Assembly: GCF_001894745.1 (NCBI RefSeq)
Contig: NZ_BBYF01000010.1
Span: forward strand, 1 to 64,000
Origin: Paenibacillus sp. NAIST15-1
Lineage (GTDB): Bacteria; Bacillota; Bacilli; Paenibacillales; Paenibacillaceae
DNA length: 64,000 bases
Direction: 5' to 3'
Of the stretch, positions 54,779 through 63,883 are shown in pieces. The notes under the pieces were generated by a model, which saw nothing but the letters and a program-made list of their open reading frames with translations, was not told the DNA's origin and ran no database searches. A program made the position numbers and the translations under genes. Position 1 is the stretch's first letter. Every line of letters starts with the position of its first letter.

Positions 54779-57700
54779 GTGAAACGAACACTTGCGATAT
54801 TGCTCACCATTGCTTTAGCGATGGAACTTTCTGCGAATGCCGCAATGGCATTGCCGCAGACAGACTCAAGCACAGTGCTTAAAGACTCAGTGAAAGACAA
54901 AATAGAGGGCTTGAAAACAATTAAGGTGGCATCCATGTCTCCAGCTGCTGGAGCGACGGATGTCAATGTCGGAACTGAACTTATTCTTACGTTTACAAGT
55001 GAAGTGGAAAAAGGAAGCGGGAACATCACCGTAAGAAAGAAAAATGGCGATAAGGTAGAGGATGTTGCAGTAGACAGCAGCCAAGTTCGGCTCGATGATA
55101 CGAAGAAAAAAGCAACGATTACGCTATCCAAGCCGTTGGATTCTGGGGCTTCCTATCGGGTTCAAGCAGATTTCGGCACGTTCAAGTCTGGCAGCTCTGA
55201 GTTCCTGGGTATTTATGACCCTACAGAATGGACGTTCACGACAGCAGCTGATACTGGAGCGCCTCAGTTGGATACGGTATCGCCAGCGATCGGGCAACGG
55301 GACGTCCGTGTGGATTCCAAGCTTGTGTTGACTTTCAAGGAGAAGGTATGGAAGCAATCCGGCGGGAGCGTCATTATGAAGCAGGCGAAGGACGGCAAAG
55401 TGCTCGAAGCGCTGCCGATGTCCTCTAACCGGGTTACGGGAGACGGAACAAATACAATTACGATTGACCCCGTTCAACAATTGAAGCCCAATATGGATTA
55501 CACGATTGAGATTGCGGCAGATTCTCTGTGCAATGCAAGTGGGAAGTCTTATGCTGGATTGAATACATGGAAATTCACAACAGGCAATCCGGATACAGCG
55601 GCTCCATCGTTGAAGTCCGCTGCGCTGAGCAAGGTGGACACGATTCGCTTAACGTTCGATAAGGAATTGAAGAAGACCTCGGTTCCACCAGCTGCAAGCT
55701 TTGAAGTATGGGTAAATGGTGACACACGCCGTGTAACGGGTACAGCAATGGGCAGCGATTATGTGGATGTAAGCCTGGAGAATGGAGTCTCTGCGGGTCA
55801 GAGCATTTCCATTTCCTATCGTCCTAGTGCTGACCGCAAGTCTATTCAGGATACGGCAGGCAATGCGGCTGCTGCATTTGAGAAATTATCAGTAAGCAAT
55901 GAGGTTGACCGTACGCCTCCTGTTGTGAAGTCAGCCAATGCGCAAGGCATGAAGGTAGTGTTGGATATGTCGGAGCCGCTGGATACAGTGTCGGCGCGTG
56001 CTTATGAGCAATTCAAGGTGACCGTGGATGGAAGCGAGAAGACAGTCAGCCGCATATCTGTGGACGGCTCGAAGGTAACGCTGTCGCTTATTTATGTAAT
56101 CCGCGATAATCAAACGGTGCGAGTAAGTTACAAGCCAGATCGATATCCGTTGACGGATCGGAGCGGCAACAAGCTTGAAGCATTTACAGATGTGCTGGCG
56201 CGCAATGATGCGGATACGAAGGCGCCAGTGCTTCAACGGGCAGAAGTAAGCGGGAGCCTGCTGACGTTGACTTATAATGAGCAATTAGACACGAGCAAAG
56301 TACCGCCGCGCGGTCATTTCTCGGTGTATGTCAATCGCTCATCCCGAAATGTCGATTCTGTTCAAGTGCGTGATAACGTGGTTAATCTGATCTTGAGCTC
56401 CAGTGTTAGCGATGGTGATGATGTCACGGTATCCTATGTGCCAGGTACGGGTGAACCTCGTATTTCGGATCTGGCGGGGAACAAGGCTCCTGTATTTACC
56501 TTGAAGAAGGTGGATAATGGTTCTGACCGAACGGCTCCAACTTTGCGTTCAGCTTCTGTGAAGGGCAGCACGATGACACTTGTCTTCTCCGAGCGCTTGA
56601 AGGAATTGCCTTCGCCGGATGAATCTCAATTCGTGGTACACTCGGACAATCGGGTGATTAAGGTAAAGCGTGCTTCGACACGCAATGAAGAAGTTACCTT
56701 GACGCTGGACGAAGCGGTCAATGCATACAGTGCGGTAACAGTTGCTTACTTGCAGGGTAAAAATCCGATTAAGGACTTGGCAGGGAATTCGCTGCAGTCG
56801 TTTGCTTCTACGACCGTTACGAATAAAACTGATGGTTCCACGACACGTCCCGGAGATTTGCAACCGGCTACGTTCCGCTGGTTCTTGGATGATGGATGGT
56901 ATTTGCTCTCCAGTTCGGCAGCGGACACAAGCTCTGATCGTTCCTTGAGCGGAAGCACTGCGAAGCGTTATACAATACCGGCAACAAAGTTGAAATCATC
57001 TTTTGAATATGTACTCAAGAACGGCACGCGTAATCATCTGGCATTTGATGTGCCGACATCCGAGCGCGGAGCAGTGGTTGCTGTTCCATTGCAAACGTTG
57101 AATGAAGTATACAATAAGGCGAATGATGCGATTTTCTCCATTCGTTATGGCGATATATTGATGTCGGTACCGCTTCGTGAGCTGGATTTCCGTGCGCTTG
57201 AACGCGAGTGGGGAAACAATCAGGCATATCTGCTGCTTCAAGCAGAATCACAGTCGGGATCGGATTCCAATGCATTGCTGCGCAGCCTGAACGATACAGG
57301 TGCACGCGTGCGTGTCAATCCGATTGAATTCCGCTTGTCGGCATTTGCTGGCTCCGCTACGCCGCGTACAATTGAGGCTAACTTGAAATATAAAGTGCGC
57401 AACGCACAATTGATACAGCGTAGTAATGCATCAGCCGTTCGTTATGATTCCGTGCTGAACAAGGCGGGATATGTGCCTACAGTGACGAAGCAGGAGCTAG
57501 GCGTTGCGGTATACGCCCTCCAGTTCAAGGGCAATCGTTCCGTTGCTATGATGGATCGCTCGAAGGACTTCTCGGACATTAAAGACCACTGGGGACGAGA
57601 CGCCATCCGCGAATTGGCATCAAAGTATATCATTGAGGGTGTCAGCAATAATGCATTTGCACCAAACGCCAACATTACGCGCGGGCAATTCGCGATTTTG

Positions 57701-58123
57701 CTGGCACGCTCGCTGGGGCTTCAAGCTGATGCATCCGGTGCTTCCGCTTATCGTGATGTGAATCAGACCAGCATGATGGCTCCCTATATTGGGGCTGCGA
57801 CCAAGGCAGGAATTATTGGCGGTTATGAAAATGGCACGTTCCGTCCGAACGAGTCGATCAACCGTGAACAAATGGCAATTATGCTCGTTCGAGCTATGGA
57901 ATATACAGGACGCAATGTGGCTTCGAACCCAAGCGCACTCAACAAGTTCAATGATCGCGGACAAGTGAGCGGCTACGCTCGCGACGGCGTAGGCAAGGCA
58001 GTATCCGCAGGGATCGTGCAAGGGATGACCGCGAATACATTCCAGCCTAAGGCTACCGCGACACGTGCGCAGGCAGCAGTTATGCTGAAACGCATGCTAG
58101 AGCAAATTGAATATTTAGGATAA
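54779..58123 (+). CDS. Surface protein with Ig-like, SwmB-like repeats and three SLH domains
   Basis: The product has 1114 residues. A signal peptide (KRTLAILLTIALAMELSANAAMA) is followed by two SbsA-type Ig-like domains (about 50-150 and 160-265; each ends in TFTT-like strands). Four repeats of about 100 residues (about 270-680) each contain a DTAGN/DRSGN/DLAGN motif and resemble SwmB-type domains. A region of about 250 residues (about 695-945) is unlike anything I recognise. Three SLH domains complete it (from about 950: DFSDIKDHWGRDAIREL, ITRGQFAILLARSLGL, INREQMAIMLVRAM). It should be anchored to the secondary cell-wall polymer. The GTG start follows gggaggag. It is a single-gene unit inserted between the AI-2E permease and alaS. 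Confidence 0.85.
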   Translation: MKRTLAILLTIALAMELSANAAMALPQTDSSTVLKDSVKDKIEGLKTIKVASMSPAAGATDVNVGTELILTFTSEVEKGSGNITVRKKNGDKVEDVAVDSSQVRLDDTKKKATITLSKPLDSGASYRVQADFGTFKSGSSEFLGIYDPTEWTFTTAADTGAPQLDTVSPAIGQRDVRVDSKLVLTFKEKVWKQSGGSVIMKQAKDGKVLEALPMSSNRVTGDGTNTITIDPVQQLKPNMDYTIEIAADSLCNASGKSYAGLNTWKFTTGNPDTAAPSLKSAALSKVDTIRLTFDKELKKTSVPPAASFEVWVNGDTRRVTGTAMGSDYVDVSLENGVSAGQSISISYRPSADRKSIQDTAGNAAAAFEKLSVSNEVDRTPPVVKSANAQGMKVVLDMSEPLDTVSARAYEQFKVTVDGSEKTVSRISVDGSKVTLSLIYVIRDNQTVRVSYKPDRYPLTDRSGNKLEAFTDVLARNDADTKAPVLQRAEVSGSLLTLTYNEQLDTSKVPPRGHFSVYVNRSSRNVDSVQVRDNVVNLILSSSVSDGDDVTVSYVPGTGEPRISDLAGNKAPVFTLKKVDNGSDRTAPTLRSASVKGSTMTLVFSERLKELPSPDESQFVVHSDNRVIKVKRASTRNEEVTLTLDEAVNAYSAVTVAYLQGKNPIKDLAGNSLQSFASTTVTNKTDGSTTRPGDLQPATFRWFLDDGWYLLSSSAADTSSDRSLSGSTAKRYTIPATKLKSSFEYVLKNGTRNHLAFDVPTSERGAVVAVPLQTLNEVYNKANDAIFSIRYGDILMSVPLRELDFRALEREWGNNQAYLLLQAESQSGSDSNALLRSLNDTGARVRVNPIEFRLSAFAGSATPRTIEANLKYKVRNAQLIQRSNASAVRYDSVLNKAGYVPTVTKQELGVAVYALQFKGNRSVAMMDRSKDFSDIKDHWGRDAIRELASKYIIEGVSNNAFAPNANITRGQFAILLARSLGLQADASGASAYRDVNQTSMMAPYIGAATKAGIIGGYENGTFRPNESINREQMAIMLVRAMEYTGRNVASNPSALNKFNDRGQVSGYARDGVGKAVSAGIVQGMTANTFQPKATATRAQAAVMLKRMLEQIEYLG

Positions 58124-58147
58124 TCGCATTTCAGCGAAAATCCGTTG

Positions 58148-58197
58148 AGCAGGCAGATGGGATCAAACGAAAGAAGTTTGACAACCGTCTGCCTGCT
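58148..58197. terminator. Long hairpin after the SLH gene, overlapping the alaS promoter
   Basis: Outer arms agcaggcagatgg (58148-58160) and ccgtctgcctgct (58185-58197) pair at 12 of 13 positions. An inner hairpin, tcaaac/gtttga, is perfect. No T run follows. The alaS -35 element lies in the 3' half. Confidence 0.55.
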
Positions 58198-58206
58198 GCT
58201 TATACT
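58178..58206 (+). promoter_or_regulatory. Sigma-A promoter of the alaS leader
   Basis: TTGACA (58178-58183), a 17-base spacer, then TATACT (58201-58206). Transcription would begin near 58213. Confidence 0.8.
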
Positions 58207-58212
58207 AAATTA

Positions 58213-58529
58213 TTGGATAGGTATATGGAACAAAACGAAGACGAAAACGAGTAAGCTGAAGCCCTAGGAACAGAGAGAAGATTCCGGATCGGCATATGCC
58301 GGCTGGCTGCAAGAATCTTCACCTTGAAGAACAGCTGAACGCTAATTTCTGAGTGTGAATGGAACTTCACCGGGACGTACCCGTTATCAACGTCGAGGCG
58401 ATCGCAGACGCTTTTCTTGCCCTTGCTTGCATGATACGCAGGCTTGATAAAATGGGGGATGATGTATGCGATAACCAGGGTGGTACCGCGATATATGAAT
58501 CGTCCCTGATTTTCAGGGGCGATTTTTTT
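58213..58529 (+). promoter_or_regulatory. T-box riboswitch of alaS (tRNA-Ala)
   Basis: Stem I elements include cgagta, cagagagaagattc and the matching ggctgcaagaatcttc. The specifier stretch after the cagct helix reads GAACGCTA, giving GCT (alanine) at 58341-58343. The T-box bulge is TGGTACC at 58481-58487; its variable T pairs with the A discriminator expected of tRNA-Ala. The terminator tcgtccctga/tcaggggcga plus TTTTTTT ends the leader. Uncharged tRNA-Ala should relieve termination and raise AlaRS. Confidence 0.9.
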
Positions 58530-58564
58530 ATTTTTATATAACAAACTATTGGGGGCGTTTACTC

Positions 58565-61201
58565 ATGAAAGCTAGTGAAATTCGCGAAAAATGGTTGAAA
58601 TTCTTTGAAAGCAAAGGGCATCACATTGAGCCAAGCGCATCGCTTGTACCACACAATGACCCATCCTTGCTCTGGATTAATGCGGGTATGGCACCGCTCA
58701 AGCCTTATTTTGACGGACGCGTGAAGCCTGAGAACCCGCGTATCGCAAACTCGCAAAAATGTATTCGTACGAACGATATCGAGAATGTCGGCAAGACTCG
58801 CCGTCACCATACGTTCTTCGAAATGCTGGGGAACTTCTCCATCGGCGATTATTTCAAAGAGGAAGCTATTACATGGGCTTGGGAGTTCTTGACAAGCAAA
58901 GAATGGATTGGCTTCGATCCGAATCGTCTCTATGTTACTGTCCATAACGATGATGAAGAAGCGTACAAGCTGTGGAATGAGAAGATCGGCCTTCCTGCTG
59001 ACCACATTGTGAAGACAGGCGACGACAACTTCTGGGATATCGGGGAAGGCCCTTGCGGTCCTTGTACAGAGATCTTCTACGATCGCGGAGAGAAGTACGG
59101 AACATTGGAAGAGGATCCAGAATGCTATCCAAGCGGAGAGAACGAGCGCTACTTGGAAGTATGGAACAATGTATTCTCACAATACAATCATAACAAGGAC
59201 GGCAGCTACACGCCGCTTCCGAACAAAAATATTGATACAGGCGCCGGCTTGGAGCGCTTCGCTTCAATCTTGCAGGATGTCGACTCCAACTTCGATACAG
59301 ACTTGTTCCAGCCGATCATTCAAGCAACATGCCGCATTGCAGGCGTGAAGTATAATGAGCGTCCAGAGTTCGACGTTGCCTTGAAAGTAATCGCAGACCA
59401 TGTTCGTACCGTAACATTCGCTGTAGGCGATGGCGTTCTGCCATCGAATGAAGGCCGTGGTTATGTAATCCGCCGCTTGCTGCGTCGTGCAGTCCGTTAC
59501 GGCAAGATCCTCGGTATCGACCGTCCATTCATGGTAGAGCTGGTACAGACGGTATGTGAAGTAATGGGCTCACATTACAACGAAATCGTTGAAAAACGCG
59601 AGTTCATTGAGAAGGTAATCAAAAACGAGGAAGAGCGATTCCATGAGACGCTTGTAGAAGGCTTGGCGATTCTGGAAAGCTTGGCATCTGCTGCGAAGCA
59701 GGAAGGACGCACGCAAATTGGCGGACAAGAAGCGTTCAAATTGTATGACACGTATGGATTCCCATTCGATTTGACAGAAGATTATGCTTCTGAACATGGA
59801 TTGACGGTTGATCGTGAAGGTTTCGACCAGGCGATGCAAGAACAGCGTGATCGTGCCCGTGCAGCTCGTCAAGATACGGGAAGCATGAAGGTACAAGGCG
59901 GGCCACTTGCTGATTACACGACTAAAAGCGAGTTCGTTGGATATAATGAGTTGGTAACTGAATCCAGTGTACTGGCACTGATCGTGGATAACGAAATGGC
60001 AGAAGAAGCACAAGTAGGATCGACTTGCCAAGTAGTGCTTGATCGCACGCCATTCTATGCGGAGAGCGGCGGTCAAGTAAGCGACAGCGGTGTCCTTACA
60101 GCAGCTGGATTCAAAGGAGCAGTTGAAGATGTATGGAAAGCTCCTCATGGTCAGCATATCGCAGTAGTGCGCGTGGAAGAAGGAACACTGCGTGTCGGCA
60201 TGCAAGTACAAGCTGCAGTAGCTCGCGCGATTCGTGAGGATATTATTAAGAATCATACTGCGACACACTTGCTTCATAAGGCGCTCAAGATTGTATTGGG
60301 TGAGCATGCGAACCAAGCAGGATCTCTCGTGCAGCCTGACCGTCTTCGCTTCGACTTCACACATTTGGGCAGCATTAGCGAAGAGGAGCTTGTGGACATC
60401 GAGCATCGTGTCAACGAGCAAATCTGGAAAGGCACACAGCTTGTTATCGAATCGAAATCGATTGATGAGGCCAAAGAAATGGGCGCAATGGCGTTGTTCG
60501 GCGAAAAGTACGGCGATGTTGTACGTGTCGTACAAGTTGGCGATTACAGCATTGAGCTATGCGGTGGCTGCCATGTTAGCAGCACCTCAGAAATCGGTCT
60601 CTTCAAGATCGTAAGCGAGAGCGGCATCGGTTCTGGTGTACGCCGTATTGAGGCTGTAACGGGCCGTCATGCGTATCAGTATATGGAGGCGCAATTGGAG
60701 CTGTTGAAGCAAGCAGGTTCCTTGCTTAAATCGAATGTAGCGGATGTACCGAAGCGTATTGAAGCTATGTTCTCACGTGAGAAGGAGCTGTCCCGCGAGA
60801 ATGAATCGCTTAAGAGCAAGCTGAGCAGCATTGAAGCAGGACAATTGACAGACCAAGTTAGAACAGTTGCTGGTGTTCAAGTGCTGGCTGCACAAGTCGA
60901 TGCAGGCGGTATGGATGCACTTCGTACGACGGCAGACGAACTGAAGGCGAAGCTTCCAGAAGCGATTATCGCACTCGGTGCAGTAAATGAAGATAAAGTG
61001 AACTTCGTTGTTGCTGTTGCTCCAGAGCTTGTAAAGAAGGGGCTTCATGCCGGCAAGTTGATTAAAGAGCTCGCTTCTGTGTGCGGCGGTGGCGGTGGCG
61101 GCCGTCCTGATATGGCGCAAGCTGGAGGCAAAGACGCTTCCAAGCTGCCAGAGGCATTGGCTCTCGTGGATGAGCTTGTTGGGAAGCAGCTTGGCGTATA
61201 A
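58565..61201 (+). CDS. alaS: Alanyl-tRNA synthetase
   Basis: The 878-residue product has the class II core ([34 protein letters not shown] region, then [23 protein letters not shown]), the editing domain with zinc motifs [11 protein letters not shown] and [13 protein letters not shown], and the C-terminal C-Ala domain with a [17 protein letters not shown] element. It follows its own T-box leader. Ribosome binding site ggggg. A 9-pair hairpin after the stop (ggggagccct/ggggctccc) lacks a T run. Confidence 0.97.
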   Translation: MKASEIREKWLKFFESKGHHIEPSASLVPHNDPSLLWINAGMAPLKPYFDGRVKPENPRIANSQKCIRTNDIENVGKTRRHHTFFEMLGNFSIGDYFKEEAITWAWEFLTSKEWIGFDPNRLYVTVHNDDEEAYKLWNEKIGLPADHIVKTGDDNFWDIGEGPCGPCTEIFYDRGEKYGTLEEDPECYPSGENERYLEVWNNVFSQYNHNKDGSYTPLPNKNIDTGAGLERFASILQDVDSNFDTDLFQPIIQATCRIAGVKYNERPEFDVALKVIADHVRTVTFAVGDGVLPSNEGRGYVIRRLLRRAVRYGKILGIDRPFMVELVQTVCEVMGSHYNEIVEKREFIEKVIKNEEERFHETLVEGLAILESLASAAKQEGRTQIGGQEAFKLYDTYGFPFDLTEDYASEHGLTVDREGFDQAMQEQRDRARAARQDTGSMKVQGGPLADYTTKSEFVGYNELVTESSVLALIVDNEMAEEAQVGSTCQVVLDRTPFYAESGGQVSDSGVLTAAGFKGAVEDVWKAPHGQHIAVVRVEEGTLRVGMQVQAAVARAIREDIIKNHTATHLLHKALKIVLGEHANQAGSLVQPDRLRFDFTHLGSISEEELVDIEHRVNEQIWKGTQLVIESKSIDEAKEMGAMALFGEKYGDVVRVVQVGDYSIELCGGCHVSSTSEIGLFKIVSESGIGSGVRRIEAVTGRHAYQYMEAQLELLKQAGSLLKSNVADVPKRIEAMFSREKELSRENESLKSKLSSIEAGQLTDQVRTVAGVQVLAAQVDAGGMDALRTTADELKAKLPEAIIALGAVNEDKVNFVVAVAPELVKKGLHAGKLIKELASVCGGGGGGRPDMAQAGGKDASKLPEALALVDELVGKQLGV

Positions 61202-61211
61202 TATAAGAGAG

Positions 61212-61235
61212 GGGAGCCCTGCAATAGGGGCTCCC
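61212..61235 (+). terminator. Hairpin after alaS
   Basis: gggagccct pairs with ggggctccc around a short loop. No T run, so termination here may be weak and the downstream genes may be read through. Confidence 0.4.
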
Positions 61236-61357
61236 TGATCCGATTCCATAGGGAGGTTATTGTCGTCAAATTTGTGAACAATGCCAAGCTTTGGATCGGA
61301 ATATTTTCTAGTTTGTTCGGGTATGTGTTATGATAAGAGTAAAGCGAGGTGTTAGCG

Positions 61358-61618
61358 ATGAATTCCATGGATAAGACGATGAAGTTCAATGTAAAAGCGG
61401 AGGAACAGCAAGCTTCCAACGAAGATATCCTGTTGTCTGTCTATGATGCGCTTCTCGAGAAGGAATACAATCCTATTAACCAAATCGTTGGTTATCTTCT
61501 ATCCGGGGATCCCGCTTATATCCCGCGGCATAACAATGCTCGAAGTATCGTGAGGAAGAAAGAGCGGGACGAACTGATTGAAGAATTAGTTCGCTTCTAC
61601 TTGAATCATCACCGATAA
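61358..61618 (+). CDS. IreB-family regulatory phosphoprotein (YrzL-like)
   Basis: The 86-residue product matches IreB/YrzL: the DKTMKF motif with the threonine phosphorylated by PASTA kinases, then [38 protein letters not shown]. In Enterococcus IreB is a substrate of the Stk-type kinase IreK and affects envelope stress resistance. The conserved context alaS-ireB-ruvX is present. The ATG at 61358 follows agcgagg; a GTG three codons upstream abuts it. Confidence 0.92.
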   Translation: MNSMDKTMKFNVKAEEQQASNEDILLSVYDALLEKEYNPINQIVGYLLSGDPAYIPRHNNARSIVRKKERDELIEELVRFYLNHHR

Positions 61619-61685
61619 GTCGCGAGGATGAATGCAGCACGGATAGAGAAGTAAGCATCACTGGATGAATACTGGGAGAGACTGA

Positions 61686-62102
61686 ATGAAGATTCTTGGC
61701 TTGGATTACGGAGATCGACGGATCGGTGTCGCGATAAGCGATGCTTTTGGTTGGACGGCACAAGGACTTGAAGTCATTGAGCGTCGCAAACCAGAGAATG
61801 ATCTGAAGCGACTTGGTGACATTGTGAAGGAGCACGGCGTGGAAGCCTTCGTCCTTGGACTGCCGAAGAACATGAATGGCACAGTCGGACCTCGGGGCGA
61901 GCTAAGCATGTCATTTGCAGAACAGTTGAAGCAGTCGTTCGGATTGCCCGTTCACCTGTGGGATGAACGCTTGAGTACGGTGTCGGCAGAACGCGCATTG
62001 CTGGAAGCTGACGTCAGTCGCAAGAAGCGTCGACAAGTCATCGATAAGATGGCGGCAACCATTATATTACAAACATATCTTGACTATCAATCAAGAAGGT
62101 GA
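61686..62102 (+). CDS. Holliday junction resolvase-like protein RuvX/YqgF
   Basis: The 138-residue RNase H-like protein opens with MKILGLDYGDRRIGVAISD and has VLGLPKNMNGTVGPR and VHLWDERLSTVSAE, as in the YqgF/RuvX family. It is proposed to process 16S rRNA 5' ends and may act on junctions. It follows ireB by 67 bases and precedes the DUF1292 pair by 9. Confidence 0.93.
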   Translation: MKILGLDYGDRRIGVAISDAFGWTAQGLEVIERRKPENDLKRLGDIVKEHGVEAFVLGLPKNMNGTVGPRGELSMSFAEQLKQSFGLPVHLWDERLSTVSAERALLEADVSRKKRRQVIDKMAATIILQTYLDYQSRR

Positions 62103-62111
62103 GGGGTTACT

Positions 62112-62411
62112 ATGACACGAGATGAACATTTGCAAGAAGAACCGGAGATCATTTATATTCCGGACGACGAGGGCAACGAGGAAGAATTCGAAGTCATTAT
62201 GAAGTTCGATGTAGATGGCACGGACAAAAAATATATGATGGTCGTACCTGTCGATTCTGATGATGAAGATGCGGATGAAGTGTATGCGTTCCGTTATGAA
62301 GAAGAGGATGACGATTTGAAGCTGTTTACCATTACGGACGAAGAAGAATGGAATATTGTCGAGGAAACGTTCAATACGTTATTTACAGCGGATGAGGAGA
62401 ATGAAGGGTGA
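62112..62411 (+). CDS. DUF1292 acidic protein (YrzB-like)
   Basis: The 99-residue product is very acidic and has the DUF1292 pattern: IIYIPDDEGNEEEFEVIMKF, then KKYMMVVPVDS and VYAFRYEEE, ending in a DEEEWNIVEETFNTL helix. YrzB of B. subtilis occupies this place between ruvX and mltG. Function unknown. Ribosome binding site gtgagggg. A second DUF1292-like gene overlaps its stop. Confidence 0.88.
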   Translation: MTRDEHLQEEPEIIYIPDDEGNEEEFEVIMKFDVDGTDKKYMMVVPVDSDDEDADEVYAFRYEEEDDDLKLFTITDEEEWNIVEETFNTLFTADEENEG

Positions 62412-62707
62412 CCGAACGACTTGAACTTCAATTGACAGAACAGCTAAAGAATGCCTTCGGTCAATTCGTTGAGATGACGGATGAGGCCGGTCACAGTCGT
62501 GTCCTATCGTTAATCGCTGAATTCCGGCTTGATGATCGAGCGTATGCAGTACTTCTTCCAGAAGGTGCTCAAGAACCGGAGCAGGAACTGTATCGCATTA
62601 TCGGGAGCGAAGCAGAAGGCTGGGAGCTCGAAACGATCGAAGATGATGACGAGTGGGAAGAAGTAGCTGAGCTGTATGATGAATTAACGTACCGAGACGA
62701 ATTTTAA
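62408..62707 (+). CDS. Second DUF1292-like protein
   Basis: The 99-residue product follows the same plan as its neighbour: an N-terminal strand pair (FVEMTDEAGHSRVLSLIAEF), AYAVLLPEG, YRIIGSE, and an acidic WEEVAELYDEL helix. It is probably a diverged tandem copy. The GTG start overlaps the preceding stop (GTGA) with gaggag upstream, so translation is coupled. The terminator ending the unit follows. Confidence 0.78.
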   Translation: MTERLELQLTEQLKNAFGQFVEMTDEAGHSRVLSLIAEFRLDDRAYAVLLPEGAQEPEQELYRIIGSEAEGWELETIEDDDEWEEVAELYDELTYRDEF

Positions 62708-62757
62708 TTTGTCGTTTGTAGAGTCGGTGGATGGCATCGGCTAACTGATATTTTACG

Positions 62758-62786
62758 GAAAAAGGGCGGATTTCCGCTCTTTTTCC
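62758..62786 (+). terminator. Terminator before mltG
   Basis: ggaaaaagggcgga/tccgctctttttcc forms a long A/T-flanked stem with trailing T residues. Confidence 0.8.
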
Positions 62787-62804
62787 ATGTAGGAGAGTGT
62801 GTGG

Positions 62805-63866
62805 ATGAAGAAAGGCTCGAAGGTGCTGCTCACGATCAGCCTTGTGCTTCTACTCGTAGCTGGCGCTGGTGTTGGTTATATATGGAGCGGAATGCGTCCG
62901 CTCGCGCAAGAAGAACGGGAGATTCCCGTTTCGATCCAACAGGGCTCTGGAACAGCAGCAATCGCATCACAGCTGGAGGAGCAGGGAATTATTCGCAATG
63001 CACTCATTTTTAAAGTGTATTTGAAATGGAACGGGGAGGGAAGCCGCTTCCAAGCGGGGAAATACACGTTCCGTCCCGGTGTTACCTATGACGACATTAT
63101 CGCGAAGCTCAACAGCGGGGAAGTCGTTCCGGAAGAAATGGTTCGCTTCACAATTCCAGAAGGTTATACCGTAGAACAAATTGCGGACAAACTAAGCAAT
63201 GATGGCGTTGTGGATAAGAATCGCTTCTTGAAGCTGGCGAATGATACGGCTTGGCTTAAGGGACAGGCCCCGATCGCTGCGCATATTCCGACTGACGCCA
63301 AGTTGAAGCATCGACTTGAAGGATACTTGTTCCCTGAGACCTATGAGTTGAAGAAGGGGAGCTCTGAGGAAGAGATTATTGCACGGATGGTGCAAGAGAC
63401 AGAGAAGCGATTGTCGCAGGCTTCCCCAACTTGGGAATCCGATTTGAAGACACGTGGTCTGACGCTGCACGATATGCTGACCTTGGCTTCGCTTGTTGAG
63501 CGAGAAGCGGTTGTGGATGAAGAGCGTCCATTGATTGCGGGCGTCATCGATAATCGAATTGCGAAGGGGATGCGCCTGCAAATTGATGCCACCGTTCAAT
63601 ATGCACTGGACAAGCCGAAGGAACGTTTGTATTATAAGGACTTGGAAATCGACAGTCCTTACAATACGTATAAAATAGATAAATTGCCGCCAGGGCCTAT
63701 TTCCAGTCCAAGTACGGCCTCCATTCAAGCAGTATTGAAGCCGGAGGCTTCAGAATATTTGTATTATGTGACGAAAAAAGACGGCACTCACACGCATCTG
63801 TTCGCCAAGACATTCCCAGAGCATCAGCGTAATATCGAACAGAGCAAGAAAACGGCAGCACAATAG
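62805..63866 (+). CDS. mltG: Endolytic murein transglycosylase MltG
   Basis: The 353-residue product has one N-terminal membrane helix (about residues 7-27) and a LysM-like section (about 30-110). The YceG catalytic domain follows, with the catalytic glutamate in LASLVEREA and motifs QIDATVQYAL, YNTY and LPPGPISSPS. It cleaves nascent glycan strands at the membrane. The ATG at 62805 follows aggaga by 8 bases; a GTG two codons earlier is too close. The order ruvX-yrzB-mltG matches B. subtilis. Confidence 0.93.
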   Translation: MKKGSKVLLTISLVLLLVAGAGVGYIWSGMRPLAQEEREIPVSIQQGSGTAAIASQLEEQGIIRNALIFKVYLKWNGEGSRFQAGKYTFRPGVTYDDIIAKLNSGEVVPEEMVRFTIPEGYTVEQIADKLSNDGVVDKNRFLKLANDTAWLKGQAPIAAHIPTDAKLKHRLEGYLFPETYELKKGSSEEEIIARMVQETEKRLSQASPTWESDLKTRGLTLHDMLTLASLVEREAVVDEERPLIAGVIDNRIAKGMRLQIDATVQYALDKPKERLYYKDLEIDSPYNTYKIDKLPPGPISSPSTASIQAVLKPEASEYLYYVTKKDGTHTHLFAKTFPEHQRNIEQSKKTAAQ

Positions 63867-63883
63867 AAAGCGGTGAAATGAAC

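Noticed and set aside
55600-58123. Repeated DNA within the SLH gene as a possible mobile or satellite repeat
   Set aside because: The repetition is at protein level (SwmB-like and SLH domains); the DNA copies have diverged and stay in one frame.
59570-60535. 321-codon minus-strand frame opposite alaS
   Set aside because: It is a shadow of alaS codon usage; the product is rich in C, H, F and R without family motifs, and no start signal is visible.
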